From contig JAGCFO010000041.1 in NCBI GenBank assembly GCA_017650105.1, positions 1-64,000 of the forward strand: 64,000 nt of DNA, written 5' to 3'. This document shows positions 46,034 through 56,402 of the stretch, one piece after another; within the stretch, counting starts at the first letter, position 1, and each line of letters opens with the position of its first letter. A model generated the notes under the pieces. That model did not search any database, was not told where the DNA came from, and saw nothing but the letters and a program-made list of their open reading frames with translations. Source of the stretch: Bacteroidaceae bacterium. GTDB taxonomy: Bacteria; Bacteroidota; Bacteroidia; Bacteroidales; Bacteroidaceae. Position numbers and translations under genes: made by a program.

Positions 46034-46666
46034 TCAGCCGTTCCAATGTGCAGGATCCTTGCGCCATTCCTGCAGGAGGGGAAGTTCGCTTTCATCGATA
46101 TAGCCTGTCTTCAGGGCAACGTCGAGTACTGCGTCGTAGTTTGTGAGGGTAATCAGTTCCACTTTCGCGTCTTTGAAAGCCTTCTTTGCTACATCGAAGC
46201 CGTAGCTGAAGGAAGCAACCATTCCGATGACTTCGCATCCGTTGTTGCGTATAGCATCTACTGCCTTCAGACTGCTGGAGCCTGTCGACACAAGGTCCTC
46301 AACGACAACCACTTTCATTCCCGGACGGAGGTCACCCTCGATGGTGTTTTCAAGCCCGTGATCCTTAGGTTTCGAACGCACGTATACGAACGGGAGGCTT
46401 AGAGCGTCGGCAACCAGCGCGCCTTGTGGGATGGCGCCGGTAGCTACGCCTGCAATAGCGTCAACGTTGTGGAAATTCTCCTCAATGACGCGTGTCAGCT
46501 CCACTTTTACAAAAGTGCGCAGCTGCGGATAAGAGAGTGTCTTGCGGTTGTCGCAATAGAAAGGCGACTTCCATCCCGAAGCCCAGGTGAAGGGATTGGC
46601 GGGTTGAAGCTTGATGGCTTTGATGCGCAGAAGTTTTTCGGCAAAGAGTCTTTCGAGTACCTTCAT
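46034..46666 (-). CDS. pyrE: Orotate phosphoribosyltransferase
   Basis: 210 residues from the ATG at 46666 (KVLERLFAEKLLRIKAIKLQP). Converts orotate and PRPP to OMP. The PRPP motif VVVVEDLVSTGSSSL is present, along with FYCDNRKTLSYP and VAGVATGAIPQG. An upstream ATG at 46714 would be too close to the weak promoter TATCTTAG at 46692-46699 (minus), so the internal start is preferred. Confidence 0.95.
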   Translation of the reverse strand: MKVLERLFAEKLLRIKAIKLQPANPFTWASGWKSPFYCDNRKTLSYPQLRTFVKVELTRVIEENFHNVDAIAGVATGAIPQGALVADALSLPFVYVRSKPKDHGLENTIEGDLRPGMKVVVVEDLVSTGSSSLKAVDAIRNNGCEVIGMVASFSYGFDVAKKAFKDAKVELITLTNYDAVLDVALKTGYIDESELPLLQEWRKDPAHWNG

Positions 46667-46941
46667 AAATATTAAATTTTCTTTGACGGTGCTAAGATAG
46701 TACGTATTTTTCAATTAGCCAAACAATGTCTCTTTTCTTACACTTTTTTTGCTATTTTTTGAGTAAATATTGTCGCAGCTTTTGTTTTTAAAAACCCGAA
46801 AATCCCCGATGAAAAGGGCGATTTTTGCAAAAAAGGCATATTTTTTCTTGTAACTTTTGCCTTTGTGAGAAAAGTAGTATTTCACGCAAGAAAAATGGCT
46901 CTTCATCCTGCCCTTTCACAAAAGATAAGGGCAGCACAAAT

Positions 46942-47025
46942 TATGTGTTCTCCAAAAATTTTTTTTCCTTCTTCAGCGCGCGATATGAAGAAGGAAAAAA
47001 TTTTTATTCTTTCTACATATTTTGA
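46942..47025. repeat. 21-bp-family intergenic repeat, copy I
   Basis: GTGTTCTCC, AAAAATTTTTTTTCCTTCTTC, core AGCGCGCGATATG (46975-46987), AAGAAGG, AAAAAATTTTTATTC. The core has the orientation of copies B and C. It sits in the 716-bp gap between pyrE and the giant protein gene; the rest is AT-rich, with a promoter at 47203. Confidence 0.85.
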
Positions 47026-47202
47026 GCCACTCAGACTCCCTTTGGGAGCTGTTTCCATATCGTGCATTATACGTCCTATTCTCGCTTTGGAAAAACCCAA
47101 ATTATGCTATCTGGAAAACCTTCCCAAAAGGAGGCGTTATAGAAAAAAACAGATTTTTTTTAATTTTTTTAGGTTTGCGCTTGCACGCACGCGAAAAAGC
47201 AG

Positions 47203-47210
47203 TATATTTG
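47203..47210 (+). promoter_or_regulatory. Promoter -7 box of the giant surface protein
   Basis: TATATTTG followed by CATGC. The leader to the ATG at 47383 would be about 165 nt and is A/T-rich with no stable hairpin that I can see; long leaders of this sort may raise translation. Confidence 0.65.
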
Positions 47211-47382
47211 CATGCTAAATATACCCATTTTTGAGAATGAGAAACAGTTATTATTAACCACTAAATAAATCTAAAGACTACCAGAAAGAACCATCAAAAA
47301 AACTCTAAATCTGAAACAATCAATTCATTACAAATTATTTTTTTTTATTTATTCACTCAATTAATCAACTAAATTTAAGCCT

Positions 47383-50300
47383 ATGAAGAAGACATTTCTT
47401 TTGTGGATGGCAGCAGCCTTCTTGGCTGTTGCAGGCAATGCACAAGGCACATTTGCGGTTGGCGAAGATTTCCCTGTGGGAACCGCCGGCGACGGCTATG
47501 TAGTCACGAGCGTTGCTAACTGTACTCTGACACTGGGCGTTGATCACGGTTGGAAGACGGGAAAAACTTCCTTCGGTGATTATCAGTACTATGTTGTCGG
47601 AACCCAGAATCCTAAGGACGGCGGTTTCAACGAAGAAGGCGCTTCCGCAGGTGGTGGTTACAGTGAGGCAAAGGGCAACCTTCCCAATGCTGGAACCTAC
47701 TTTGTGTTCAACCCCGCTAGCGACGGAATCATTTCCGCTGCTTTGAAAGTCGGGGGCAACAAGTCTCTGTTCGTCGTTGACGGCGACGGCACCAACGTAA
47801 CCGCAACTGCAAAGGTATCGAATGCCGAGCAGGACTATGCAGCTTACGAAGACGGCTCTTTCCGTTCTACTACAGCAGGCAACTCAACATTGATGTTCCC
47901 CGTTGAAGGCGGTAAGACCTATTACGTGTTCTGCACGGGCTCGAAGCTGAGTTTCTTCGGCTTTACCTATGAAGCAGCTGACTCTTCAAGCGACTCTGCT
48001 CCCGATGCACGTTGGACCTTCGACGACGCTTCTAATCTGCTGAAGGCCGACAAGGGTAACCTCGCTATGCTGCCCATCAAGATGGGGAACAAGACTGTAG
48101 AGGAAGTTGACAACATCGAGGCTGTTGGCATCACCGCTATCGCAGGCAAGAATGCCAGCGACGGCGCAGCCTTCGTGCCAAAGGATGCCGGCTTCAAAGT
48201 AGAGCGTACAAAGGGTACCACCTCTAAGGACTATACCATCCTGATGGATGTTAAGGTGGACGACGCTAATTCCTACAATTCACTCTATCAGACCAACGTA
48301 AACAACACCAACGATGGTGAGATGTTCTTCCACAACCATCAGATTGGCATCAATGTCAACGGCTTGGGCTATAACGGTGAAATCAAGGATAACACTTGGT
48401 ACCGCATCGCTATCCTCAACCGCGACGGCGACTTGTGCGTTTATGTTGACGGAGAGCTCGTAGGCCACACCGGAAGCCTTGGCATCTGGGAGTTGGATCC
48501 GTGGGGCTTCTACCTCTTCTGCGACGAGAGTGGCGAAAGGGTTGACACCTACGTGTCTGAGATAAACTTCTGGGAGCGTGGTCTCTCCGAAGAAGAAGTT
48601 GCAGCTCTCTCTCAGGAAGAAGAATCTGACGTCTTCTCGATGATTGCAGGCAAGGAAGACTTGGTTGCAGGCGGAAAGTACCTGTTGGCCTATCCTCTTG
48701 GCGACGGCAAATACTGCTTCTACTCAGGCATTGAGGAAGGAAAGACGTTCGGTTCCAGCGCAACCGAGGCAGTCGTTACCGACTACAAGGTTGTTGCTCC
48801 CGAAGGTGCTGTTGTTCTGACCCTTGAGGGTGAGGATGGCGCCTGGAAGTTCAAGGAAGGCGATATGTACTTCTACTGGCAGAGCGGCAACTCCCTGTCG
48901 TTGGATGCTACCGGTGCAAGATGGAACATCATCTTCATGGATAATGTTGCTGTTATCACCGACATCGACGCAGAAGAAGTTCGCGAGCTTCAGTACAACG
49001 CTTCCAGCCCGCGCTTTGCTTGCTACAAGGGCACACAGAAAGCTCCTTACCTCTTCAAGGCAGGCGAAGTAACCACCACTCCGGGCGAGGTTGTCGTTCC
49101 TGAGTACGAGAGCCTTGAGGAACTCTGCAAGGTTACTCCTACGGAGAAGGGCTCTGACGTTATCGTTACGCTGACCGATGAGGAAATCACCGACATCTAC
49201 GTTACATCGGCTGGCTACCGCAACGGTATCTTCGTTAAGGCTGGTGACCGTGACGTTGAAATCTACTGCTACGACGTTCCCGAAGAGTGGGAAGTTGGCG
49301 GCAAGGTTTCCGGCACTATCCAGGGCGTTTGGAAGGACTACAATGGCACATGGGAAGTTTGTCCTGCTAACTGGGACGCTCTTACCTACACAGCTCTAGC
49401 TCCTTCCTTCTCTGGTGATGAGATCGGCGACGGCTTCACAGGATATTTCCTCAATGTAGCTACCAACACATACATGACGAAGGGTAACAACTATGGTACA
49501 ACTCTGTCGCGTGGTGAGAAAGACATGCCTGTAACTCTCGATTTGAGGAAAGACAATGGCATGTACAAACTCTTCACTAACTTCTATCCTGACAAATGTA
49601 TCGGTTGGGACAATGGTTCTGGTTTCTATGTAGACATCACCAAGCAGGCAACAACCTACTATGTGATTTCTCCTGTAGATAAAGGCAACGGTCAGCTCAT
49701 CTACACCATCTATGCTAAGAGTATAGGTGAAAAGGGTGCAACTCTCGAAGGTTACCTGGCAGCTAAGGAGGAAAATACCATCGTAACCTCTCAAGAAACG
49801 TTGAATGAGTACTGCTACTGGCAGTTTGAGTTCAAAGATGCAAAAGCCCTTGTTGAGGCAGCTATTGCAAAGGGTGAGAACGGAACACCTTATGTCCTTC
49901 AAACCACCGATGCAAATGCTCCTTACTACCTTTGGACAAATGCTCAGGAACCTAGTGAAGGTCCTATCCGCAACATCATTGACGGCAACTATCAGAGCTT
50001 CTTCCATTCGATGTGGTCGACGGACATTGAAGGTCCTCACTACCTCTTCATTGATATGGGCGAGGGCAATGCTTCAACTGAATTTGCTATCAGCTATTCA
50101 CGTCGTACGCAGAATAACAACAACCGTCCAACCGAAATCATCTTCTCTGGAAGCAACGATGGAACGACGTATACCGACTTTGCTACCTTGACACAGGAGG
50201 CTGACGGTCTGCCTACTGATCAAAACGTGAACAGCTACGTTTCGAAGGCTCTTAGCACGGGTGGTACTGCTTATCGTTATCTGCGCATCTACCCGTCAAA

Positions 50301-53300
50301 GAATAACAGCAATTCTAAGTTCTTCACCTTCGGAGAATTTGCACTGCTTGCTCCGACTCCTCAGTCTGATGATGTAGTTGCAGCTGTTGCTGCTGCCAAG
50401 GAAGTGCTTGCCAACGAGGCTGCCACCAAGGAAGACTGCCTGAACGCTGTTGAGGCAATTGAGAAGGCTATTTACAAGGCAACGGCAACGCTGAAAGCAG
50501 GCACCTACTTCATGCGTAACAAGAATAACGGCAAGTATATCAACGGCGGTCTGAATTGGGGTACACGCGCAGCCTTCATCGATAACTTCGGTATCGACTT
50601 CAACGTAAGCGTTAACAATGGCGTTTACACACTGGGTACGTTCACTAACCTCTCTCTGCGTGATACCGACGGTTTTACCGATCAGGCCGGTACTTGGTCC
50701 ATTGAGCCTACCGATGAGTACAACACGTACACCGTTAAGGGTTCTGCTGGCTATCTCGGAGACGATGGTTCCAATGCTGTTGCCGTTAATCTTGCAGACG
50801 GTACGACAGATGCTGCTAAGTGGATATTCCTCACCAAGGAGCAAATGCTTGAGGAGGCTCTGAAAGACGCTTCTGCAGAACATCCTGCCGACCTTTCCTT
50901 CATGATTCAGGGACGTAACTTCAACAGAGGTAACGTGGGTGACTTCCGTCATAATGCATGGGTTCCAACAGGAATCTTGGGATTCGGTGGTCTTGCAGGC
51001 CAGAACGATACTACATGGCCAAATAGTTTCAGTGCAGAAATCTGGAACAAAGAAGCTGTCAGCGTAAGCCAGACAATAACTGGACTTCCCGATGGTTACT
51101 ATCAGCTGAAGGTATTTGGTTACTATCGTATGGGTAGTCCTGCCGATCATGCCAACCACATGGTTGCCGGTGACTTGAAGAAGAATGCTTACTTCGCTTT
51201 GAATGATACGAAGGCTTATGTTCCATTCGTTTCTGACGAGGCTAAGGAAGCTGCCGAGGAAGGCTGGCCAACAGCTTACACTGCAGCCGACGGCACCGTT
51301 ATGATGTACGGACCTGACCAGCTGAGTCATGCAGTTGTTGCTTTTGCCAAGGGCGGTTACCAGAATACGATAACTACTCACGTCGCAGGCGGTAAGATCA
51401 CTATCACGGCAGGCAAGGAAGACTTCGTTCCTTTTGACTGGTTCGTGATGGATGAGTTCAAGCTCTTCTATCTGGGTAACACACCTACCACTCAAGCTCC
51501 TGAGTCGGGCGTTTACTACCTCTACAACCCGAAGACTGGTAAGTTCCTCACTCGTGGTAACAACTGGGGAACCCGCGCTATGCTGAACGATTATGCTGTT
51601 CCTGTAAAGGTTGAATCCGAGAACGGACAGATTACGTTACGTGACTACGCTTATCAGAATGATATAATTGGTTGGGCTTCCGATACTCCTAATTATATCT
51701 ATTGTGATAAGAGAGAAAACGGTACTTACATCACCACTCCTGTTGAGGGCGGTTATATCCTTAAGAACATCGCTAAGGACGGATATGTACAGCTTGACGA
51801 AAACAACAACCTCATCATCGAGGGTGAAGCTTCCACTTCTGTTGTATTTGACTTCTGGACGGTTAGCGAGTATGAGGCATTCGTAACGGCACGCGAACAG
51901 GCTGCTACTTTTGCTGCTGCGAAAGCTGCAGGTATGGCTGACACCTATTCCGATATGCTGGATAGCTTGAAGACTTGGTCAACCATCGATTGCACCGAGG
52001 CCGTGAAGAGCCACACGCTCATCAACGGAACTGACGGCTGGACCTGGGATCAGTCTGAGCGTAACGGTAGCACTGCTTCCAACGGCAACGCTACTGAGCG
52101 CTGGCAGACAACAGGACGCTTCTGGCAGACAGTAACCGGTCTGGAGCCAGGCTTCTATGCTGTAACGATTGAGGCTTACCAGCGTCCGTATCACTATGGT
52201 GATGGATGCTACGATGTTGCCGCCCAAGGCTACAACATGGTAACCACAAGCTTCGAGGCCAACGGTAACAAGGTTCGTATCGTTGACTGGGCTGCTACAA
52301 CGAAGGATCGTTATCCCGACAACATGGGTGACGGTAAGAGATACCTGGATGAGGGCAACGCTCACAATGTGGTTTACGGCTATGTAGGTGAAGACGGCAA
52401 CCTGACGATTGCTCTCTACTGGCCTGCATACTATCCTAACTGCTGGTCGTTGTTCGAGAATGTTACGCTGAAACGTTACGTTCAGGATCCGTTCGCTGTT
52501 CTGCGTGCTGCTATCGCTAATGCTGCAACCGTTGACACCGAAGCTCCTCAGAACGGCAACGTTGCTGCTGAGCTCCGTATGGCTCTCGAAGAGGCTAACG
52601 CAATCCTTGATGTGAACGTTGCTGCTAGCAATGCATCTGCTGAGCGCGTAAATGCTGCTGTTGCCGCTGCTAAGCAATCTATCGAAGACTATGCTAAGCT
52701 GGCCGCCGACTTGGCTCTCTATGGTCCTACCTATGTTGAGGGTGCATCCGGTGCTGCCGACTTCTTGGCTGTCTTTGAGAAGGCTAAGGCTAACTATGAC
52801 AACCGTGTTGCTACCGCTGCCGATGATGAAGAACTCGTTGCTGCATTCAACGCATATCTTGCTGCCAACGAAATCAACTTCGAGAACGGTGACATGAACG
52901 ATGGTCTCAATGGTTGGGATACTTATGCTGAGAAGAATGCTTGGGGTCATAACCACTGGCAGACTCAGGGCGCTTCTTACTCCAACGGTAATGTATCTAT
53001 CTCCAACTTCATTGAGTGCTGGGGCGCTAATACCGCCTTCGGAACAGCTTATGCTCAGCGCAAGCTTGAAGGTCTGCCCGCAGGTAAGTATGTGCTGACT
53101 GCTGACATTATTGCTACATGTCAGGGCAAGGCTAACAACAAGGGCGACGTAACGAACTCCTACCTCTTCCTTAATGATGATGTAACATTCGTTGCTACCA
53201 ACAACGGTGCTCCTGAGCACTTCATGGTTATCTCTGATGTAACAGCAGATACCATCCTCCTTGGTTACAAGGCTGTTGAGTCTACTGTTGACTGGGTATC

Positions 53301-55614
53301 CTTCGACAATGTACACGTTTACACCTTCAATCCTGACTTCGCTCTTGCTGAGAAATTGGCTGAGGCTAAGGCTCTCTTGGAGGAGAATCCGGATGTGAAC
53401 GGTGAGGCTAAGGCTCACCTCGTTGCAGAGGTTAACGCTGCTAACAACGTGGAAGGCCTCGCAGAAGCTATCGCATTCTTCAAGTCGGCAATAGATGTAT
53501 ACAACTCGTTTGCTGCTCTCGAGCGTCAGTATGACAAGGTTGCTCTGCTGGCTGATGCCAACAAGGCTGCCCTCGCAGCACTTGGTAGTGCAACTCTGCC
53601 TCTTGATGATATCTACGTTGCATACGAGGCTTATAAGCAGGCTGTTTACGACTACAACATGTTGACAGTTTCTGTAGACAATCCTGTTGACCAGACAGAA
53701 CTTTACATCATCAACCCGTCCTTCGAGACTGGTGACCTCACAGGCTGGACCATCTCTAATACGGCTGGTGACCAGGGCGTATACCCGAACACCAACGGTA
53801 CTTACACGATGCAGCCTATCGACGGTATGTATATGTTCAACAGCTGGAATGGCGACGATACTTCTTACACGCTTGCTCAGACCATCAGTCTGCCGAAGGG
53901 CTTCTATAAGTTGACAGCCCTTGTCGTTTCACACGACGGACATGATGTAACGATGTATGCTGGTGAGAATACCGTTACCACTACCTGCTACGGTGGTGCT
54001 GGCAAGGCTTATCCTGCAGAACTCTACTTCCAGCATGAAGGTGGCGACATCGCTATCGGTATCCTGGGTGGCTGGTTCTACAAGGTAGACAACTTCCATC
54101 TCTACTACATGGGCGTTCGTCCTAAGACTGTCGGCTACTTCACGCTTGCAGGCAAGGAGATGGCAGAGGGAGCTTCCGATCCTATCTATGCAATGTTGGC
54201 AGCAGATCCGAAGATCAAGGTTGTTTACAACGAGGTAGCTGCTGATGCTACTCCCGATCTCTCCGACTACGATGCTGTTGTAGTTCAGGAGTCGTTCGGT
54301 GGAGCGAACAAGATCGTTACAAGCGGTGCCCTCTCCATCTATGAGACAAAGGTTCCTATGCTGTTCAACAAGACTTATGCCCTTGGCGCAGGTCGCGGTA
54401 TGACAAATGGTACTCGCGCCGACGCTCAGAAGGTAACCACGATTGATGTCGTTGAGCCTATTAGTGGCCTCTTCAATGGAATCGATGGCACAACTATTCC
54501 TCTCTACTATGGTTTGGCAACAGACCTTGGTGAGGAAGGTACTAAGGGCTTGAGCTATGTATATGGTGTAAACGATGTTCCTGAGAAGTCACTCGGCGCT
54601 GTTCCTACTGGTATTACGGATGCTTCTATTGCATTCAGCGACTTCCATGCAGGTGACAAGCTTGACGGCAAGTTATTCAATGCTCGTGTTATCACCTTCG
54701 GCATGAACTACGGTTCTCTCTGCCGTGAGGGTGGTAAGTACCTGAGTGATGAGGCTTACACCATGTGGCGTAACGCTGTATACATGCTGCTTGGTATGTA
54801 TGTTCCGAGAGAGAAGGTTGACATGGATATCAACGATGAGTTTGAGGTTGCAGGCGTATCGCTTGATCAGACGAACCTTACTGTTGGACAGGATGAAACG
54901 ATAACTCTCACAGCTACCGTTACTCCTGAGACAGCAGCTAACAAGGGTCTTGTTTGGACATCTTCGAACGAGGATGTAGCAACCGTTGTTGACGGTGTTG
55001 TAACAACCAACGAGACAGGTGAGGCTGACATCACGGTTACTACCGTTGATGGCGGATACAAGGCAACTTGCCACATTACCGTTGTTCTCTCCAGATTCCA
55101 CACTTATGACTTCCGTCACTGGACAGACGAGCAGAAAGAAGCCCTTTCTACTGCTGTTAAGAATAAGGAATGGACGTCACTGAGTGGCTACTTCAAGACT
55201 GGTTCTGCTCTTAAGGACGAGCCTCTGATGGCTGGAACTCTGAACCTCGCTGAGGGTCTGCTCTGGACCGTTGGTAGTGGTAACCTCCGTGTTTACACAA
55301 GCGATGTATTCGAAGACAATTACATTTACTTCAATGCTGCTTCTACTGTAACTCTTGCTACTGAGAACGTTGTAGTTTACAACCTCAATGGTGAAGAATT
55401 CGAAGCAGTTCCTGTAAACGGTGTTGTAACACTCGAATTTGCTAAGAAGGATCAGCTCTATTGGATCCAGATAACTGATGTTAATGGAATCGAAGAGATT
55501 GAACTTGACCGCGACATGGATGGTACTATCTACAACGTTGCTGGACAGCGTGTAGAAGAGCCTGTCAAGGGCAACATCTACATTGTCAATGGCCGCAAGG
55601 TTATTGTTAAGTAA
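47383..55614 (+). CDS. Giant modular surface protein with LamG, F5/8C, Ig-like and sorting domains
   Basis: 2743 residues with a signal peptide (TFLLWMAAAFLAVAGNAQG). Modules in order: N-terminal beta domain; LamG-like (about 208-410, DARWTFDDASN); three homologous beta-trefoil-like units with the motif GNNYGT / LNWGTRA / NNWGTRA (starting about 687, 1040, 1376); an F5/8C discoidin-like module (about 838-990); carbohydrate-binding-like modules and helical linkers rich in Ala; an amidotransferase/ThuA-like module (about 2249-2475); a bacterial Ig-like BIG2 domain (about 2492-2570); and a type IX tail GNIYIVNGRKVIVK. Codon use is extremely biased (GGC/GGT, GCT, AAC, AAG), which suggests high expression. 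No catalytic residues are certain; probably an adhesin or glycan-binding scaffold. Confidence 0.8.
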   Translation: MKKTFLLWMAAAFLAVAGNAQGTFAVGEDFPVGTAGDGYVVTSVANCTLTLGVDHGWKTGKTSFGDYQYYVVGTQNPKDGGFNEEGASAGGGYSEAKGNLPNAGTYFVFNPASDGIISAALKVGGNKSLFVVDGDGTNVTATAKVSNAEQDYAAYEDGSFRSTTAGNSTLMFPVEGGKTYYVFCTGSKLSFFGFTYEAADSSSDSAPDARWTFDDASNLLKADKGNLAMLPIKMGNKTVEEVDNIEAVGITAIAGKNASDGAAFVPKDAGFKVERTKGTTSKDYTILMDVKVDDANSYNSLYQTNVNNTNDGEMFFHNHQIGINVNGLGYNGEIKDNTWYRIAILNRDGDLCVYVDGELVGHTGSLGIWELDPWGFYLFCDESGERVDTYVSEINFWERGLSEEEVAALSQEEESDVFSMIAGKEDLVAGGKYLLAYPLGDGKYCFYSGIEEGKTFGSSATEAVVTDYKVVAPEGAVVLTLEGEDGAWKFKEGDMYFYWQSGNSLSLDATGARWNIIFMDNVAVITDIDAEEVRELQYNASSPRFACYKGTQKAPYLFKAGEVTTTPGEVVVPEYESLEELCKVTPTEKGSDVIVTLTDEEITDIYVTSAGYRNGIFVKAGDRDVEIYCYDVPEEWEVGGKVSGTIQGVWKDYNGTWEVCPANWDALTYTALAPSFSGDEIGDGFTGYFLNVATNTYMTKGNNYGTTLSRGEKDMPVTLDLRKDNGMYKLFTNFYPDKCIGWDNGSGFYVDITKQATTYYVISPVDKGNGQLIYTIYAKSIGEKGATLEGYLAAKEENTIVTSQETLNEYCYWQFEFKDAKALVEAAIAKGENGTPYVLQTTDANAPYYLWTNAQEPSEGPIRNIIDGNYQSFFHSMWSTDIEGPHYLFIDMGEGNASTEFAISYSRRTQNNNNRPTEIIFSGSNDGTTYTDFATLTQEADGLPTDQNVNSYVSKALSTGGTAYRYLRIYPSKNNSNSKFFTFGEFALLAPTPQSDDVVAAVAAAKEVLANEAATKEDCLNAVEAIEKAIYKATATLKAGTYFMRNKNNGKYINGGLNWGTRAAFIDNFGIDFNVSVNNGVYTLGTFTNLSLRDTDGFTDQAGTWSIEPTDEYNTYTVKGSAGYLGDDGSNAVAVNLADGTTDAAKWIFLTKEQMLEEALKDASAEHPADLSFMIQGRNFNRGNVGDFRHNAWVPTGILGFGGLAGQNDTTWPNSFSAEIWNKEAVSVSQTITGLPDGYYQLKVFGYYRMGSPADHANHMVAGDLKKNAYFALNDTKAYVPFVSDEAKEAAEEGWPTAYTAADGTVMMYGPDQLSHAVVAFAKGGYQNTITTHVAGGKITITAGKEDFVPFDWFVMDEFKLFYLGNTPTTQAPESGVYYLYNPKTGKFLTRGNNWGTRAMLNDYAVPVKVESENGQITLRDYAYQNDIIGWASDTPNYIYCDKRENGTYITTPVEGGYILKNIAKDGYVQLDENNNLIIEGEASTSVVFDFWTVSEYEAFVTAREQAATFAAAKAAGMADTYSDMLDSLKTWSTIDCTEAVKSHTLINGTDGWTWDQSERNGSTASNGNATERWQTTGRFWQTVTGLEPGFYAVTIEAYQRPYHYGDGCYDVAAQGYNMVTTSFEANGNKVRIVDWAATTKDRYPDNMGDGKRYLDEGNAHNVVYGYVGEDGNLTIALYWPAYYPNCWSLFENVTLKRYVQDPFAVLRAAIANAATVDTEAPQNGNVAAELRMALEEANAILDVNVAASNASAERVNAAVAAAKQSIEDYAKLAADLALYGPTYVEGASGAADFLAVFEKAKANYDNRVATAADDEELVAAFNAYLAANEINFENGDMNDGLNGWDTYAEKNAWGHNHWQTQGASYSNGNVSISNFIECWGANTAFGTAYAQRKLEGLPAGKYVLTADIIATCQGKANNKGDVTNSYLFLNDDVTFVATNNGAPEHFMVISDVTADTILLGYKAVESTVDWVSFDNVHVYTFNPDFALAEKLAEAKALLEENPDVNGEAKAHLVAEVNAANNVEGLAEAIAFFKSAIDVYNSFAALERQYDKVALLADANKAALAALGSATLPLDDIYVAYEAYKQAVYDYNMLTVSVDNPVDQTELYIINPSFETGDLTGWTISNTAGDQGVYPNTNGTYTMQPIDGMYMFNSWNGDDTSYTLAQTISLPKGFYKLTALVVSHDGHDVTMYAGENTVTTTCYGGAGKAYPAELYFQHEGGDIAIGILGGWFYKVDNFHLYYMGVRPKTVGYFTLAGKEMAEGASDPIYAMLAADPKIKVVYNEVAADATPDLSDYDAVVVQESFGGANKIVTSGALSIYETKVPMLFNKTYALGAGRGMTNGTRADAQKVTTIDVVEPISGLFNGIDGTTIPLYYGLATDLGEEGTKGLSYVYGVNDVPEKSLGAVPTGITDASIAFSDFHAGDKLDGKLFNARVITFGMNYGSLCREGGKYLSDEAYTMWRNAVYMLLGMYVPREKVDMDINDEFEVAGVSLDQTNLTVGQDETITLTATVTPETAANKGLVWTSSNEDVATVVDGVVTTNETGEADITVTTVDGGYKATCHITVVLSRFHTYDFRHWTDEQKEALSTAVKNKEWTSLSGYFKTGSALKDEPLMAGTLNLAEGLLWTVGSGNLRVYTSDVFEDNYIYFNAASTVTLATENVVVYNLNGEEFEAVPVNGVVTLEFAKKDQLYWIQITDVNGIEEIELDRDMDGTIYNVAGQRVEEPVKGNIYIVNGRKVIVK

Positions 55615-55655
55615 ATGTTCGCAGAGTTTGAATAGATAATTCATCTCATTCTTTT

Positions 55656-55696
55656 GCAGGAGGGAGTCCTTAGGGTTCCCTCCTGCTTTTGTTTTT
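55656..55696 (+). terminator. Terminator after the giant gene
   Basis: GCAGGAGGGA (55656-55665) pairs perfectly with TCCCTCCTGC (55677-55686), then TTTTGTTTTT. Confidence 0.9.
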
Positions 55697-55726
55697 CCCA
55701 AAATGGGCAGGGAGAAGCAGTGCAAG

Positions 55727-56036
55727 CTATTCTTTATGCGCGCGTATTCTATAATTTATTACGTATTTCACGGCACAAACGGTTAATTCTTTGAACGAGA
55801 GTTCGGTATAGGTTTTGCCAATAAGTCTTGATTTGTTAATGATACTGAAGTTCATTGAAGGTTTCTTCGGCAGGAGGCCATAGGCAATGAGTGCGGAGAA
55901 ACTCTTCATGCATGTGGCAGACATAGCCCAGGTAGAAGGACTTCAGGTCGCGGAAGCGAAGTGCGTGGAACAGTACCATTATAGCCTCGCTGTCGGACAT
56001 TTGGCACGGGCGGTTGCGGTGACGCTTGCCGGGAAT
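55727..56036 (-). pseudogene. Remnant of an IS982-family transposase
   Basis: On the minus strand the frame 56036-55836 reads IPGKRHRNRPCQMSDSEAIM then VLFHALRFRDLKSFYLGYVC, the start of IS982-type transposases. The next frame continues FSALIAYGLLPKKPSMNF, which resembles their last residues. The middle, including the DDE-type residues, is deleted and the parts are out of frame. A dead fragment. The rest of the 788-bp gap holds the 7-bp motif array at 56070 and a promoter at 56316. Confidence 0.65.
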
Positions 56037-56069
56037 CGGAATGTTTTTTCAATTCTGGCTCGAAAAACA

Positions 56070-56158
56070 TCTACACTTCTACACTTTATTAGTCAACACG
56101 CTGTATTTGTGTTCTTTAAGTGGGTGTAGAAGCCTTTTTTATCTACACCCGTCTACAC
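56070..56158. repeat. Array of TCTACAC motifs upstream of the virE gene
   Basis: TCTACAC at 56070, 56078, 56142 and 56152, and its complement GTGTAGA at 56124. Spacing is 8-10 bp within pairs. An array with the opposite orientation follows the gene at 57837-57935. It may be a binding array for a replication or control protein. Confidence 0.7.
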
Positions 56159-56315
56159 CAAGAAATATCATGAGTGCAACTGAGTTGTGTTTGTTATGAG
56201 AAAAAACTAGGTGAAACTTGTTTAGATTCTACTGATGCGAAACAAATGTTGGAAAAAATCAATGGAAAAAGTGTTTTTTCGTTTTTTTTCTCTTGCTTTT
56301 TAAAAAAGAATTCAG

Positions 56316-56323
56316 TATCTTTA
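56316..56323 (+). promoter_or_regulatory. Possible promoter of the virE gene
   Basis: TATCTTTA with TTG at 56293-56295; 80 bp before the start codon. The last base differs from the consensus. Confidence 0.45.
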
Positions 56324-56402
56324 CATTCTAAAACAGGAGTTTCTCAAAGCCTCCTCGTTAGAGAAATAACTATTTGGTAATAACTTATTTAACTTTTCTT
56401 CT

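Noticed and set aside
46903..47234. Small frames between pyrE and the giant gene
   Set aside because: They translate repeat copy I and AT-rich sequence; no start signals or domains.
50296..53418. Long minus-strand frames (399 and 479 codons) inside the giant gene
   Set aside because: Result of the strong codon bias of the plus-strand gene; sequences are low in recognisable structure.
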